Shown: in pieces, positions 25,117 to 37,200 of the stretch
Numbering within the stretch: the first letter of the stretch is position 1
Layout of the letters: the number at the start of each line of letters is the position of its first letter
DNA from: Rhododendron vialii
Lineage: Eukaryota > Streptophyta > Magnoliopsida > Ericales > Ericaceae
Direction: 5' to 3'
DNA: 64,000 nt
Assembly: GCF_030253575.1 (NCBI RefSeq)
Contig: NC_080566.1
Coordinates: 11,727,501-11,791,500 of the forward strand
Notes under the pieces: generated by a model
What the model saw: the letters and a program-made list of their open reading frames with translations, nothing else
Told to the model about the DNA's origin: nothing
The model's database searches: none
Program-made: the position numbers and the translations under genes

Positions 25117-26705
25117 ATATTTTCTTTTTTTCATAACCTTCCTCAAAAACTAACGCACAATCACATTCACAACAGTTCGATTGGAAGTGCACAAATTAGG
25201 GAAGAAAATCCACACGCAACTTTATACTAATGAAAGCATATAAATTGTGGTCGAAGCATTTTATGTAAAGTTACCAACAAAAAAATTCGAGAAGAACTTA
25301 CCCAAAAGAAACATTTGAGAAGTTACCAACAGAAAATATCAGGAAGCCCATAAATTTTGTTTCCTTGGCCCCTGATGCTAATTATTCAGTTCTACAATTT
25401 CATTTTTTAGATATTTGAATGGAGTTCTATAATTTTATTTCTACCACGCATTTTAACAAACACTTTGAATGCAATGAACTTATGTCATGTGTGATTAATA
25501 AGAAACCAAAAACCAGCAATAATTGCAAATTTCAAAACAGAAAAGGGTACTGAACGAATTAAAAATGGAACTCACAAAGGCTGTTTATGTACATAGAGAA
25601 GTTGCCTCGTATATTGTTCCGGATCATGTGTTGGTGACCTATGATGACTCTTGTGGTGATCGAAGGACCTCTCACCGAAGAAGAAGATGGTAGACAGAGA
25701 GAGAACTAACCAAGAAAACATGGAGAGTGAGAGATTGAGAGAAACTTGACCTTTCCCCCAATTCGTTGGTTTCTCCCACTTTCTCTGGTTGCCTTTTGGA
25801 CTTCGGATGGATAGAGGGGAGGAGACCTAGACGGAGGAGAAGGAGAGATGAGGTCTGGATTTTGGATTTTCAAAATCAACATGTGTGGGAGGGAGAATAT
25901 TTTCTGGGATTCCTTCCTCCCTCACTAAAATGTCTCCCAAAAGTTAAGTATTTACGGACTTGCCATTTTGTAGAATGGAGGGCAGAGATTTATGCATGAG
26001 AGGGGATAAATCATAAGCCTTGGTTGTCTTTTGGATTCAAACACATCTCTATTTAGTTTTTTTCCAAAATGCGAATGCCCGTGCCTGAAGGCACGGGTCA
26101 AACAATGAGCAAAGGGAGCACCGGTACATGCGCAGGACAAATTGAGGTGCAAAAAATATTCAAGCGGGTCAAAAATTTCCAAAATCAACAAATCACCCAA
26201 CACACATAATAAAAATTAAATAAAGTCAAACTGAATATATATTTGTAAAACTTAACGTAACAAATAAAATGTCATTATGAGATTCCCAATATCTTAACAA
26301 AGCTCTTATCATGACGACCCCATTGTTCCTTTGTCAGTCCTCGACATTCCTACATAAATAAGATTAAAAATGTGAAGTGATTTATGTATAATCTGGGTAT
26401 GACAATGAAATAAAAAGGACAACTTATGACACCTACAATCTGTCTAATCATTTATTACCTTTGAAAATGTGCAAACATCCTTCTCACGAATCAACTTTTA
26501 ATACGAAAGTCACAACAGAGACACAATGGTCAAGACACGCAGCCTTTGGAGCAACAATAATAAACACGTATGAGCGTCCATAATATTGAGAAACATAGTC
26601 TGTGAACATTTGCACCCCATTATCTTGGCAAAACATCATAAATAAAGGTATTGCTATATTATTTAAATTCTATCTTGGCAAAACATAACAAATAAAGGTA
26701 TTGCT

Positions 26706-27330
26706 ATATTATCTTAATTCTATATAGTGTGATTTATATCTAGCTTTTAAGTATTTACCTTTTAACATTAATTTCTTCAGATTGGATGCGACACATTGTA
26801 AGATAAATTCTGCCTTCGTATCCTTTAGCAAGAGCTCCATTGAGCCAGTGGAGTCTTTCACGGCCATCTTTACATTATATCTAAGATGCATGCGAATAAT
26901 TCAACCGCTTTGGATGTGTTACATCTAAGTTGTAGTACTCATTATAAAAATGAATACCTGGTTACGGTTTGGACATATTCTTGTCCGCATTGATTACACA
27001 CAACCCAACCATACTGATCTTCAACTTGCTTAAAGCATGTATTGCATAAATCAACCCATAGGTGTTCAACATATATTTTTTCGATGCGGCCAATAATGCG
27101 ATACTATTGTACGCACGAAAAAATTCACAAATTCGAAGTGTAGGTATATAATGAAAAAAATATTAACCATGAAATCATGTACAGAAAAATCTTACATTGT
27201 ACAGCATGAACGCAAATTGGTTTATTCGAATTCTCTTGGCATTTGAAATTATTAGTGTCTATGGGAGCAAAAATCCATGAGTGCGATTCCATGCTACCAA
27301 CTTCTGTGCATTTTTGTCTTCGGCAAACCT
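26706..27330 (-). pseudogene. RPA70-like C-terminal domain fragment in Helitron
   Basis: On the - strand two exon-like pieces encode part of a replication protein A large-subunit C-terminal domain. One has a zinc-ribbon pattern CNTCFKQVEDQYGWVVCNQC (around 27045-26970). The other, after a possible GT-AG intron, reads YNVKMAVKDSTGSMELLLKD with the OB-fold strand that follows (26891-26709). An upstream piece with CRRQKCTEVGS (around 27330) may be the preceding exon. The protein would bind single-stranded DNA. Plant Helitrons often carry RPA-like genes, and location inside Helitron termini supports that origin. It is a partial gene with no start, no complete ORF and no other RPA domains, and is probably not functional. 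Confidence 0.65.
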
Positions 27331-27536
27331 AGATTAGCACGTAATTTTTTAGAACAATTAATCAAACAAAATAATACTCATCTCAATTATACATTGTAGA
27401 GTATGCATCAACATATTAGTTTGATTCACTCTATATCCAACTTAGTTTGGTTCATGCAACATCCTTTAATCTAGCGAACAAAAAAAAAGTGCAAACTACT
27501 ATGTGTACCAAACTAACAGCTTAAGTCATTTAGTTT

Positions 27537-30102
27537 TGTAACGCCCCGATTTTTAGAAATAAAATCGGAGGTTTTAAATATTGATTTCTAAAAATTTATT
27601 GAATTAAAATTCAAAATCCAAACGGGATAATTCACCCTAAAGTTTCGTCTATTACAAATTATTATAGAAATACTGGAAATAGTCTTTGTGATAATAAACT
27701 AAACAAAATAACAGAGCCATCTTCTAAGTTTGATACGGATCCCAAGCATACTCTGGCTCAGCCTCAGCCTCAGCCTCAGCCTCTGGATCCTTCTCAACAT
27801 AATACTGCTCACCTTCGAGATTCTGCGCCTCTTCTGGATTTTCTGCAAAATCTGGCACGGAAGCCAAGCAATTCGTACCTGAGTGAAAGAGTTCACCCCG
27901 TAGTATAATCCAACCCAACTACCCCTCTTACTTTACAGTTAGCAAGTAATAGGATAATAAAGAGACGAAAGTAGAACAAAAATTCACAAACATCAGTTTA
28001 TTACTATTCATTATTCTAATGTGAAATCTAAGATCTCCTCCGCGGGATCTTTCCTCCCCAACCGCTAGCCATGCTCGGTCCCATGAGATCACTTCCCTTT
28101 GATGTCGCAGATGCACCTAAGTTATGTACCGAGTATGCATCCCAATAACTACAACAAGGGGAAAGCTTATCATGCCTGAATCACGACTAGAGTTCGCTTA
28201 TCTTATGTACCATTTCATAAACCACATCACAATCACCACTGGACACCCGCCAGTATTAATTCATCACTGGACACCCGCTAGTTTCAATCTCATCACAAAT
28301 CTCATCACAATCACAAAATCCGCCTGCAGGCAATCTAAAAATAAAAACTTTCCAGTTTATCCATTATCTAGCATCGTCTAGATGAATTCTATTTCGCAAT
28401 ACCACCCCATGTCTCTAGGGTCCAATCTAGCATTTAAATCAAGTATCGGCACAATATGCAATTAATCAACAATAATTAAAACAATTAATAAATAATGAAA
28501 TCACGCAACTTTTTATGAATGGGCCGTTGCCCTTAATCTTGTATGGTCACAATGTCAATAATAAAGTAAGAGTTTTAAAATAATTTAAAAGGAAAATTTT
28601 CTGGGCTCTTATTAATTAATTCTAAGATAATAGATTAATTAAAAATTAATTAAATACATTAATTAGATAAAAATATTGGAATATTTATCATGACCTCAAT
28701 AAGAGTCCTAAAGGTCCTACGCAACCAGTTGAGTGTCAAAAGTTGGGTTCGGAGGGTCACGGGATTAATTTAAATAAAGACGTTAAATAAAGTGGCCGAA
28801 AGTGAAGTAAATAGATAATAAATAATTTACAAATTAAAATATGTTACGGTTAACAAAATTTCATCTTCAGAATATAGAGAGTTTAAATAAAATTATTCGG
28901 GCATTTATAATAAGGTTTATAAGGTCGTAAAGAATTTTTGATTTGAAATGCTATAGAAATAACAATAAATAGTAAATTAAATAAAAAAATATTAATTTAA
29001 CAAGATATCATCTTTGAGATGCAAGAAGTCTAGGAAAAATTAGTTTGGGTGTTAAAACGTTGTTTGGATGGTCGCAAAGATTTTTCGTTTGTAAACTTTG
29101 ATAGATAACTAATAAATAATTTAATAAATAGATAATTAAAAAAAATGATCTTAACAAGTTATGATCTTTGAGGTGTGAAAAGTCTAGAAAAAATAGTTCG
29201 GGGGTCAAAAACAGTGTTCGGGATGTCGAAAAGTCGATTCGAAACAAAACAGGTCAAACCGCAAGGTCTGACCGGTCAAAGGTTGCGGCTGAGGCTTTCA
29301 CCGCAAGGTCAGGCCTGGTTCTTGCGGCCGGAACCTTGCGGCCGCAAGGTTGCGTCCAGATTCGGTTTTTTTCGTTTTTCTTCACGATTTTGATGCATGG
29401 GTCCATGTAAGGCATATGGTTACGCTTAAAAACATTTAATATACTTAGAAAAGAGGTTGGATAGGATTATAATACCTTGGTTTGGATCGAATTGATTTTA
29501 AAATGAATCTTGAGTTTTTGGAGAAGACAACTTCGGTTTTGGCGATCGGGGGACCTTGGGCTCGAACTGAATGATGCTTGGGAATGCTTGGGGTTGAGGG
29601 AAGTGATTGGAATGATCAATTCAGGTCTCAGTTGGTCGTGGCTATGAAACCCACTTTTCTCTCTCTTTCCTTCTCTCTCTAAAACTCCATGGATTGGAGC
29701 TTTGTTTTCTCTGAATTCTCTCTCTCTTCTGGACTGGGATGTGGGGAGTGGCGTGGTGTGCCCTAGGGTCGGAGTTATGGGGTATATATAAGAGAATTTT
29801 TTTTTGATAAGGGTGATAAAATTGTGTTTTAATGGAATTCTAACTCTTAGCTTTGAGATGGACAGAATATGGACGAAAAATAGGGTTATGGAGGAAGTAA
29901 AGACTGAGTAGGAGAGGGAGAGGTGGAAGGAAATTCGTAATTATGCATGCATGTAATTTGTAACGAAAGAAATAAAATAAAAATAAGATAATTAGGATAA
30001 ATTAATTATAATTGTATATATTTAATAATAAAGAGAATTTTATTATTAAGAATAAAGCTTTTTAAATACTATTATTATTGTTAAAAATTACGAGTTGTTA
30101 CA
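27537..30102 (-). mobile_element. Solo LTR, 2566 bp, with 5-bp target duplication
   Basis: The termini are TGTAAC...GTTACA (perfect 6-bp inverse). AGTTT flanks both sides (27532-27536 and 30103-30107), and no internal retrotransposon genes are present. The - strand ends ...CGGGGCGTTACA, typical of the 3' ends of large plant Ty3/gypsy LTRs, so I orient it on the - strand. It inserted into the Helitron. A related but diverged end starts at 61163. Confidence 0.85.
27724..27918 (-). other. Short acidic reading frame in the LTR
   Basis: This 64-codon open frame ends in an EAEAEAEAEPEYAWDPYQT tail. The EA run comes from a CCTCAG hexamer repeat at 27757-27783. A similarly placed acidic frame (ending EELAQMEEQAKL) occurs on the same strand in the related LTR near 61340-61430. 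This could be a conserved element-encoded peptide or coincidence. No family recognised. Confidence 0.3.
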
Positions 30103-32716
30103 AGTTTGCCTTTAGGGCACAAAAAAAAAAGTGCAAACATCTCTAACGCTTCAATTCGTCCCTTTCTCTTTCGGGCACATGAGAAAATGGCTCCATTTAA
30201 CACCTTTTGATTCTCTATTTGAAGCCGTAGCTTGCTGGCTTTGCTTTGCCCTTGGGTTTGTCAACCAACCTATGGCTATCTTTATGCTCGATCTCTGGAA
30301 CTAAAGGTACGCTAAGGAAAACCTTGTACAGTACAAAATATAAGGAATGAACAACAGAGCAGAGTAGGAAGGGATTTCCCCAGACCAGACTTTGTTTTGT
30401 ACAGCTGCCTATTAAACAGTATTACTAATAGTTCTCATAGTCTCTAATCTAATCTGAAAACGGAATGAAAAGAAATAAAAAAAGGTGAACGGTCAAACTG
30501 CATGCAATTGACAGCCAAAAGAGAGAAGCCAGTTGCGGCACACTGACACTGACTATATATCCTACCCTAGTGACCAGAGTCATTTCCTTGCTTATCCATC
30601 ATATTGAACAGCACCAGAAGCATTTCCAATGAGATGCATCATCAACAGTTCAGTGGGAGTAAGGTGATGTTGAAGATGTGTCAACCTACGTTCAAGAATC
30701 AGACTCATCTATGACAATTACCATGTCCCTCAACTGATATACCTTGTCCAACCAACATGACTCTCCCTCGAGTTACCAAAAAAAATCCATGCAAATGGAA
30801 AGCGATAATGAAAAACAAAATCCATATGAAATCATTTGTTTAGCAGTGAAGGTGGGAGAGTGGTTACCTTTGACCTCGGTGGTTCCTGCTACTCTGGTGA
30901 AGGCAAAAAAGAAGAAGAAAAAACTACTCTTTGTCGCTAACATAAACAAATGTCCGGCTGTCTCTATTGAGTTTCTCATGCTATCCAAATTACAATAGTT
31001 CAAGATCACCAAATTCGTCTGCCATGCCAATGCGAGACAATGTGGCTCCTATGGCTATAACAGGTGACTTCTTTTAGATAAGCATGAGATGGTGACTTCA
31101 CATATACTTGGTGATATAGAAAATAAATACAGAGATGGTTACAATACCAAAGTTATGAAGAAAAATAGCCACATTACAGGTTAGTCATATTTCAATGCCA
31201 AACAAACAAAAATAACCAAAAACCAAATGCCAAACAAATTATCGTAATGACCAACAAAGATTGAGTCTCTTAACAGAATCAAAGAGGACCATTTCCAATC
31301 AGACAAAACAAAGGCCAAAGATGGGTTCGAGATTGCTTACTTAAAGTCTTTTCATGTCGACTCAGTTGAGTTTGAAAGAGCATATTTTGGATGTGGGTAT
31401 GGTATCTTAAAACCTATAGAGCAAAAATCAACAACAGTTAATAAGGCAAAAAGGAACAAACTCCATTTGCCAAAAGATATGCTACCTTGATTTTTCAAAC
31501 AATAACTGTATTGGAGTCAAAAAGAATTAAAGGAAAATAATGCAAGTACTTAATGCCCTGAAAAGAAAAACAATGTTTCTTTTACCTCCAAAAGCACTTT
31601 CAGACTCACTAATTTTCATCCAAGTACTTCATGCCCTGAAAGTTACAGTAATGACCGTAAGAACGCTAACTTCCAAACAAAAAGTAGCTTCCTCGAATAG
31701 GCATAAACAATAACGCAGCACAAAAATATAAATCAACATTTTGGATGCCCTATTTCTTTCTAAACAATTTCTCATTCTGAGAAAGATTTTTCTTTTCATC
31801 TCTTTCCCTATAGCCTATAACACCATTTTGGATGCCCTGTTCCTTTTATATTCCCTACAATTTTTTCCAGAAAAACAGGCAGAATATAGAAGATGAGAAG
31901 GAATTTGATTTTCCCCAAATTCTCTTTCCTTATCTTTAAAGCCATAAAAAAAAGGTTGCAACAAACACTAATTCAAAAATTAGGGTTACAAAATTGGAAA
32001 AAAGGGGAGCAACAGTATACCTGGACGAATGAGAGAGAGAACCTGAAATCAAAATAGAGAGGGGAGTGGCGGTGGGTATGGGGGAGAGAGACGATTGATA
32101 GAGTGATGGAGGGAAAAGAGCGTGTGGACTGGTGGAAGTCATCGGCGGCTTGGCGTTGGTGGGATTCGGAAGACGAAGACGGAGAGGTATTGTTGGTTGA
32201 GAGAGAGAGAGAGAGAGAGAGAGAAGATGGAGCAGATCGGTTTCTCCAAAGAGAGAGAGAGACGACGATGTGCTCCATCGGTGGCTGCACTTCCCTTTTT
32301 TTGAAGCAAAAATGTTACACACACAGCAAAAGTGCATAGATTTTTTGTGGGGCGTTGGTTATCTTTTGAATTCAAATACAGCTATGTTTTATTATATAGA
32401 TATGATAGACGATCCATTCTTTCTGTCTTTTTTGAAAATAAGATAAGACACCCAAAATCCGCCCCCATCCATTAATATTCAATTCCCCGGTCTATGGATT
32501 TCTCCACTTAATAATAGGGGATAAAAAAAAACTTTTAAACTTTCCCCCATACATCTTCTTTGATGTTCATTTTTTCTCTTAATAAATTTTTGACATTCAA
32601 GTTACTAATTTTTGAAAGACTAAATTCACTTATTAGAGTACGATTAAAATCGAGAAAAACATCCATGTCAACTCCACTCATAAAAATTGATAGCACACTA
32701 ATGTGAGCTGGGCAGG

Positions 32717-33068
32717 GAACAATTTAGTTCACTCTCGTTTTGTTCACCTTCGATGAGGGTATGCTCATTCCATGTCCTAACATGCTGATCGAAACCGTTT
32801 AGTTTTTCTAGATTCATTTGAAAGAAGATCATGATAAAATTCAACTCAATCGAATATTAGTTTGTTTATTTTCCATTTAATTTTTTGATTGAAAATTTGA
32901 ATTGTTAGATTGAGCACTTGTCAATATTTGATTAAGCTGAATTTTTATTTGGTCTCCTATCAAATGAATTCAAATAACATGAGCGGTTCCGATTATCATG
33001 GTAAGAGACGAAATAAGCATACCCTCGTAAGAGTAAACAAAACAAAATGAGGGTGAACAAAATTGCTC
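32717..33068. mobile_element. Foldback element / MITE with about 85-bp inverted arms
   Basis: The left arm (AACAATTTAGTTCACTCTCG...GAGGGTATGCTCATT...) and the inverse of the right arm (GAGCAATTTTGTTCACCCTC...GAGGGTATGCTTATT...) align over about 85 bp with small indels. It is non-coding, and no target duplication was fixed. Confidence 0.6.
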
Positions 33069-33085
33069 TCGACAGACGTGGGGGT

Positions 33086-33355
33086 CAACTAAAGGTACAG
33101 CAGCCGCTGCACAGCCGCTGCGCACAGACCAGTTTCGCGCCCGTCTTGGGTCTCGCAAAGATGATCAGAGCCACTCATTTTGTTCAAAATGCTTCGTTTA
33201 GGGTCCCTGTAAAAAATCATCTCAATCCGATATCGGGAAGGGTGTTTACGAATCATCCAACTTTGCTTCAAAATTTAGGCAACGAAATGAGCGGCTCCGA
33301 TCATCTTTACGGAACCCGAGACGGGCACGATACTGATCTGTGCAGCCGCTGCTGT
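33086..33355. repeat. Second inverted repeat with GC-rich arms
   Basis: The left arm starts TACAGCAGCCGCTGCACAG and includes AAGATGATCAGAGCCACTCA. The right arm is its inverse (TGAGCGGCTCCGATCATCTT ... CTGTGCAGCCGCTGCTGTAC). The arms are about 85-100 bp and the spacer about 80 bp. It lies next to the foldback element at 32717 and about 260 bp before the BCAT copy A start. Confidence 0.75.
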
Positions 33356-33959
33356 ACCTGTAGCAGCGTCCAGATAACCGTTCGACGGTTTCAACTTTGG
33401 TAGGTATACGGATACACATTCCGAATCTCCGATATACTCACCCTCTAAACCCTGCGCTCCTCCTCCTCCAGGCGCAGCATTGTGTCGCCTACGCTCCTCC
33501 TCCTCCTTTAGGCGCAGCATTGTGTGGCGGCGGCGGTGGAGGAAGAAACGGTTTTAGAGGGAGGGAGGGAGAGGGAGAGGGAGAGGGAGAGAGAGAGATC
33601 TGGTTTAGGAGAATGGATAGCGGAGCAGTGTTCACAGGGCTTCAACCAAACCCTAATTACCTCATCTCTCCATTACGCAGCGCTTGCAGGCTTCTTCCGC
33701 CTCAGAATTGTTCCGATAAGAAGCAGTTTTGCCCTCAATCTCTAAAGGTATCTCCTTTTTTTTCCCCTATAATTGCCCCAATTTGGAGAATAAATTGTTT
33801 GATTTTGGAGGAAAATTTGCGATGCAGTTCCAAAGTCAGCCCCTTTTGGCATCTTATAGTAAGAAGCTTAGCAGTACCGTCCAAGAGGCCCCTCTCACAA
33901 GGTCTGTCCTTCACAGATTCCTGTTCCTATGATTGACATTTATCCGTAACCTATTTCCT

Positions 33960-34020
33960 TCTTTAGCCGAACCAATCAGAGCCTTGAGTCCCAATCAATT
34001 GGGCTAGGCTACATGAATCC
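33960..34020 (+). mobile_element. SINE remnant with Angio-domain-like 3' motif
   Basis: GAGCCTTGAGTCCCAATCAATTGGG followed by CTAGGCTACATGAATCC resembles the Angio-domain shared by many plant SINEs. A second copy lies at about 40700-40745. Only this short part is recognisable. Confidence 0.5.
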
Positions 34021-34069
34021 GTTTTTTCCATTGAGTTATGTCGAGGGCATTGTCCTTTGTTTTCTTTTT

Positions 34070-34285
34070 CTTTTTTTATCGGGAAATGTTATCATTGTTA
34101 GAATAGTTAGATTAGCTTATTGGAGGAGGAATTTTTTTTACTAGGGGATGTTATTATTGTTAGAATAGTTAGATTAGCTCCTTGGGGGAGGGGTTGAGGG
34201 GTTGAACTCTTGACCTCCTTCTTCCTCTTGGCACCTAAGTGCACCCCCTAATGCCATTGGGCCAAAGGCCTCTTAGTATCGAGGC
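34070..34285 (-). mobile_element. tRNA-derived SINE in intron 2 of BCAT copy A
   Basis: On the - strand: GGCCTTTGGCCCAATGGCAT (A-box-like), GGTCAAGAGTTCAACCCCT (B-box-like), then CTAATCTAACTATTCTAAC and a short A-rich end near 34070. It is the same family as 50745-50893. A stretch containing GTTAGAATAGTTAGATTAGC is doubled inside this copy. No target duplication fixed. Confidence 0.6.
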
Positions 34286-37200
34286 GTCGTGTTGATATTT
34301 TAAAAACATATAATCCTTTTGAACTACCCTCAACCGTAACTATATCAACTTTGAGCTGCCTTCGTGTTACGCTCAACCAGAACTATATCACTCCTCCTGA
34401 CTACTATATCGGTCGATTTGCTATAGACCACCTTAATTTATTTTCTCTCATCTTATTTTCTTCTTTGATTTTTCTTATATTATCTGCTTTATTTGTTCCA
34501 TTTGTTTTTCATCCAACTTGTTAAATTGACATTTGTACTAAAATCACAATTCATAAAGTGCTTCATGGAGTTCGCAAATGACAATTGGTATTCTGCAGTT
34601 GCACTGGAATTCTCCCTGTATATCACAGATTCACATCGTAGTGTATAGTTCTAAGGTTGGTTTTAATAAACTTTTGATTTCTATGTCTCAGAATCTGAAA
34701 TTGGCAAGACTTGGGAATGACCCTAGTCACCCAACTGAATTGACCCCATCAAATGAATTTTTTGGCTGTCATTGCCACCATTGGAAGAAATTTCATCCGA
34801 GTTGCTTCTTATTACACTTCTTAGATAGATAAAAAGAAGGCATATTTTTTGTCCGTTCTTTAGAAGGATTTGTTGTTGTACTTGGAGGCACTAGAGAATG
34901 TGTATATACAAAAAGATTAACTAGCAGTTAGCAGTGTGATGCTAAATTTGGCCTATATAATCATGAAATCATGGCTCGGCTCATGATGTTACACGAAGAA
35001 GATAAATTATGTGAAAATGTACTTCCTTTCCATGTTCTCAGCCAATTTTATTCTATTTTTTAGCACAGGAGTTGGGTTTGCAAACTTCGTAAGTTCTTCT
35101 CGGCGCCTTTGCAGAATGTAAAAAATATTTTCTTATACTTATCTGTCTCTGTGAATCCCAGTTATTACTAAAGGGTATTTGCTGAATAGATTGAATGCAG
35201 GAAACATGATGGATTTAACTTGTTGGACATTAATTGATCTGGATTTTGTTTTTGATCATATATTTCTTAATTGTGCCGATATTTTACAGTAACTTTTCCT
35301 CTTTTACTGCAACAGCGATGTTGCATATGAACTAGCAGACAGAGACTGGGACAGCCTTGGATTTGCGTTGATGCCTACCAACTTTATGTATATCATGAAA
35401 TGCTTGCGTGGACAAACTTTTAGTAAAGGTGAATTACAGCGTTATGGAAACATTGAGTTGAGCCCATCTGCTGGGGTCTTAAATTATGGGCAGGTTGGTC
35501 CTTTAGTACTCGTGTACTTGCATGCTATGGACAAATAGTTTGAAATGTTTTTGTGGTATATACTTTTCTTTAAGCTTGTTGGTCACTTATGGATTTTTCC
35601 CGTTATTCTTTTGCCTATGTTGGAGGTAGAATTTTTTTTCATCAGACATTGCTTTAAATTCTAATAGAGATCTTCGTATAATTCTCGGTTTATTAAGTCC
35701 ATGAAACATCATATCCTGTTGGAACGCCAAACTGTTCTTGTAGGCTTTTTTTCAAATTGTTATTATTTGTTGTTGGTTATGGTTTCAGTTAAATGCTGTG
35801 GTTTTAACCCGTTTTTTTAAAATTCTCTTATGTTTGTGTGTAGGGATTATTTGAAGGTCTAAAAGCTTACCGTAAACAAGATGGTAATATTTTGTTGTTT
35901 CATCCTGAGGAAAATGCTTTGTGGATGAGGATGGGTGCAGAGCGAATGTGCATGCCTTCACCAATAATTGAACAGTTTGTGGATGCTGTAACTGCCACTG
36001 TTTTAGCAAATAAAAGATGGGTAATGTTCAACTTTATCTTAGTGTGAAATTTTGTTCCTAATTACTAGTTCTTTTTAGTCTACTAAGTTATTTGGGATTT
36101 TTCAGGTTCCTCCTCCTGGTAAAGGTTCCTTATACATAAGGCCATTGCTCATGGGGGAGTGGAGCTGTTCTTGGTCTTTCACCAGCTCCCGAGTACACCT
36201 TTCTGATATATGTTTCGCCCGTTGGAAATTATTTCAAGGTTTGCTGCTTATTTGTTGCATGACTTTTGCAATTGACTGCAGGTTTCCTTTTCCAATAATG
36301 GCTGTGTCATTAACTCTGGATTTGTCTTCTTAGATGGTGGATTTTGTTGCTAGAAAATACATGGAATAAGTGATGCGTTTGGTTTCTCCTAGATATGCAA
36401 TTTTGTTTGTTTGTTCATGTTTCAGTAGTGTACTGTCTGTTCTTCGTGGTGGTCATTTAGGCTTTCAAGTTAGGTTTATTATAATTAAGTGTTGAAGTAT
36501 TGAGTTAGAAAATCCTATTTTAGAGAAATGAAATCATCAAGCGTTCTGGTTGGTGGATGCTTTGGTACCTTAACATGTCTCGTTCCCTTTTTTTGGCTCT
36601 AAGTTTGTTACATGTCTATGGGACATATTTTGCTTAGAAACCTTTTATATGGATTTCCTGATTCCAGGAAGGGATTGCACCAATACATTTGATGATTGAC
36701 ACTGAAGTGCATCGAGCGACTCCAGGTGGTACTGGAGGTGTGAAGACTATAGGAAACTATGCTTCGGTGAGCTAGCCTTCTAGTTTGTGCTTACTCATTG
36801 ACTGGTTTGTCAGTATCCATGCTTAGTTTCTCTTTTACAACCTCTGGAGCTTAGGTTTGTTTCATATTTTTTATTTCCAGCTAGTACAACATCATCTTTG
36901 TCATATAAATATTCTCAATTCTCCACTTGTGCTCTGCTCCCTTGCTTATAATTTATAAATAAAACACTTATTTACCCCTTCCATTCCCTTGCCTCCGTTC
37001 TTTCCCTTTTTCATGATTCCTTTTTTGTTTACTTTAAGTGCTTTATTGTCCAAGTTTGTCGTTTACCTCAGTTTTTGGGAGTCGTAGTTATTCTTTTGAA
37101 AATTGGATTCACCATGAAGCTTCGAAATGCAGAATTTCAGGCAGTATTGTTATTTATGGTTGGTTTATTTCATGTTTCATGTCAAGTATAAGGAATGTTT

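Larger units (their letters stand above)
23488..26050. repeat. Large imperfect palindrome made of Helitron 5' halves
   Basis: The left arm begins with a Helitron 5' end (TCTATAAAATAAAATAGAGC, + strand, preceded by A). It runs to about 24900, and from 24923 to about 26050 its inverse copy returns. The spacer is about 22 bp. The arms match nearly base for base, for example the block starting AAGTCCGTAAATACTTAAC at 23591 and its inverse at about 25940-25965. The left arm has 372 bp (23907-24278) that the right arm lacks. The right arm has a doubled 97-bp unit. The right arm has lost its terminal TC. Confidence 0.88.
26071..32400 (-). mobile_element. Non-autonomous Helitron (about 3.8 kb plus a 2.6-kb solo LTR insertion)
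   Basis: On the - strand the 5' end TCTATATAATAAAACATAGC starts at 32400 after an A. The 3' end hairpin CCCGTGCC-TTCA-GGCACGGG lies at 26097-26078. The final CTAG has been lost where it abuts the palindrome (only GCGAATG remains). The interior has a GA-rich leader (32196-32224), an RPA70-like fragment (26700-27330) and a solo LTR inserted at 27537-30102. No Rep/helicase gene is present, so it could not move itself. The region 30108-32190 holds no gene that I recognise. Confidence 0.7.
32401..33612. other. Upstream region of the BCAT copy A pseudogene
   Basis: This holds two foldback structures (32717-33068 and 33086-33350) and the presumed 5' leader. A unit ending AGGCGCAGCATTGTGT is doubled at about 33458-33523, followed by purine-rich GGGAGA repeats just before the ATG. 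No other gene is seen. Confidence 0.6.

Noticed and set aside
26709..27330. Functional host RPA1 gene
   Set aside because: Only the C-terminal domain is present, without start or other OB folds, and it lies between Helitron termini.
31936..32375. Overlapping ORFs on both strands near the Helitron 5' end
   Set aside because: They are Ser/Leu- or Arg/Glu-rich because of the GA/CT repeat at 32196-32224; no domain or conserved motif.
33047..33403. 118-codon ORF upstream of BCAT copy A
   Set aside because: It runs through both arms of an inverted repeat; the opposite strand is open too, so open frames are a by-product of the GC-rich repeat.
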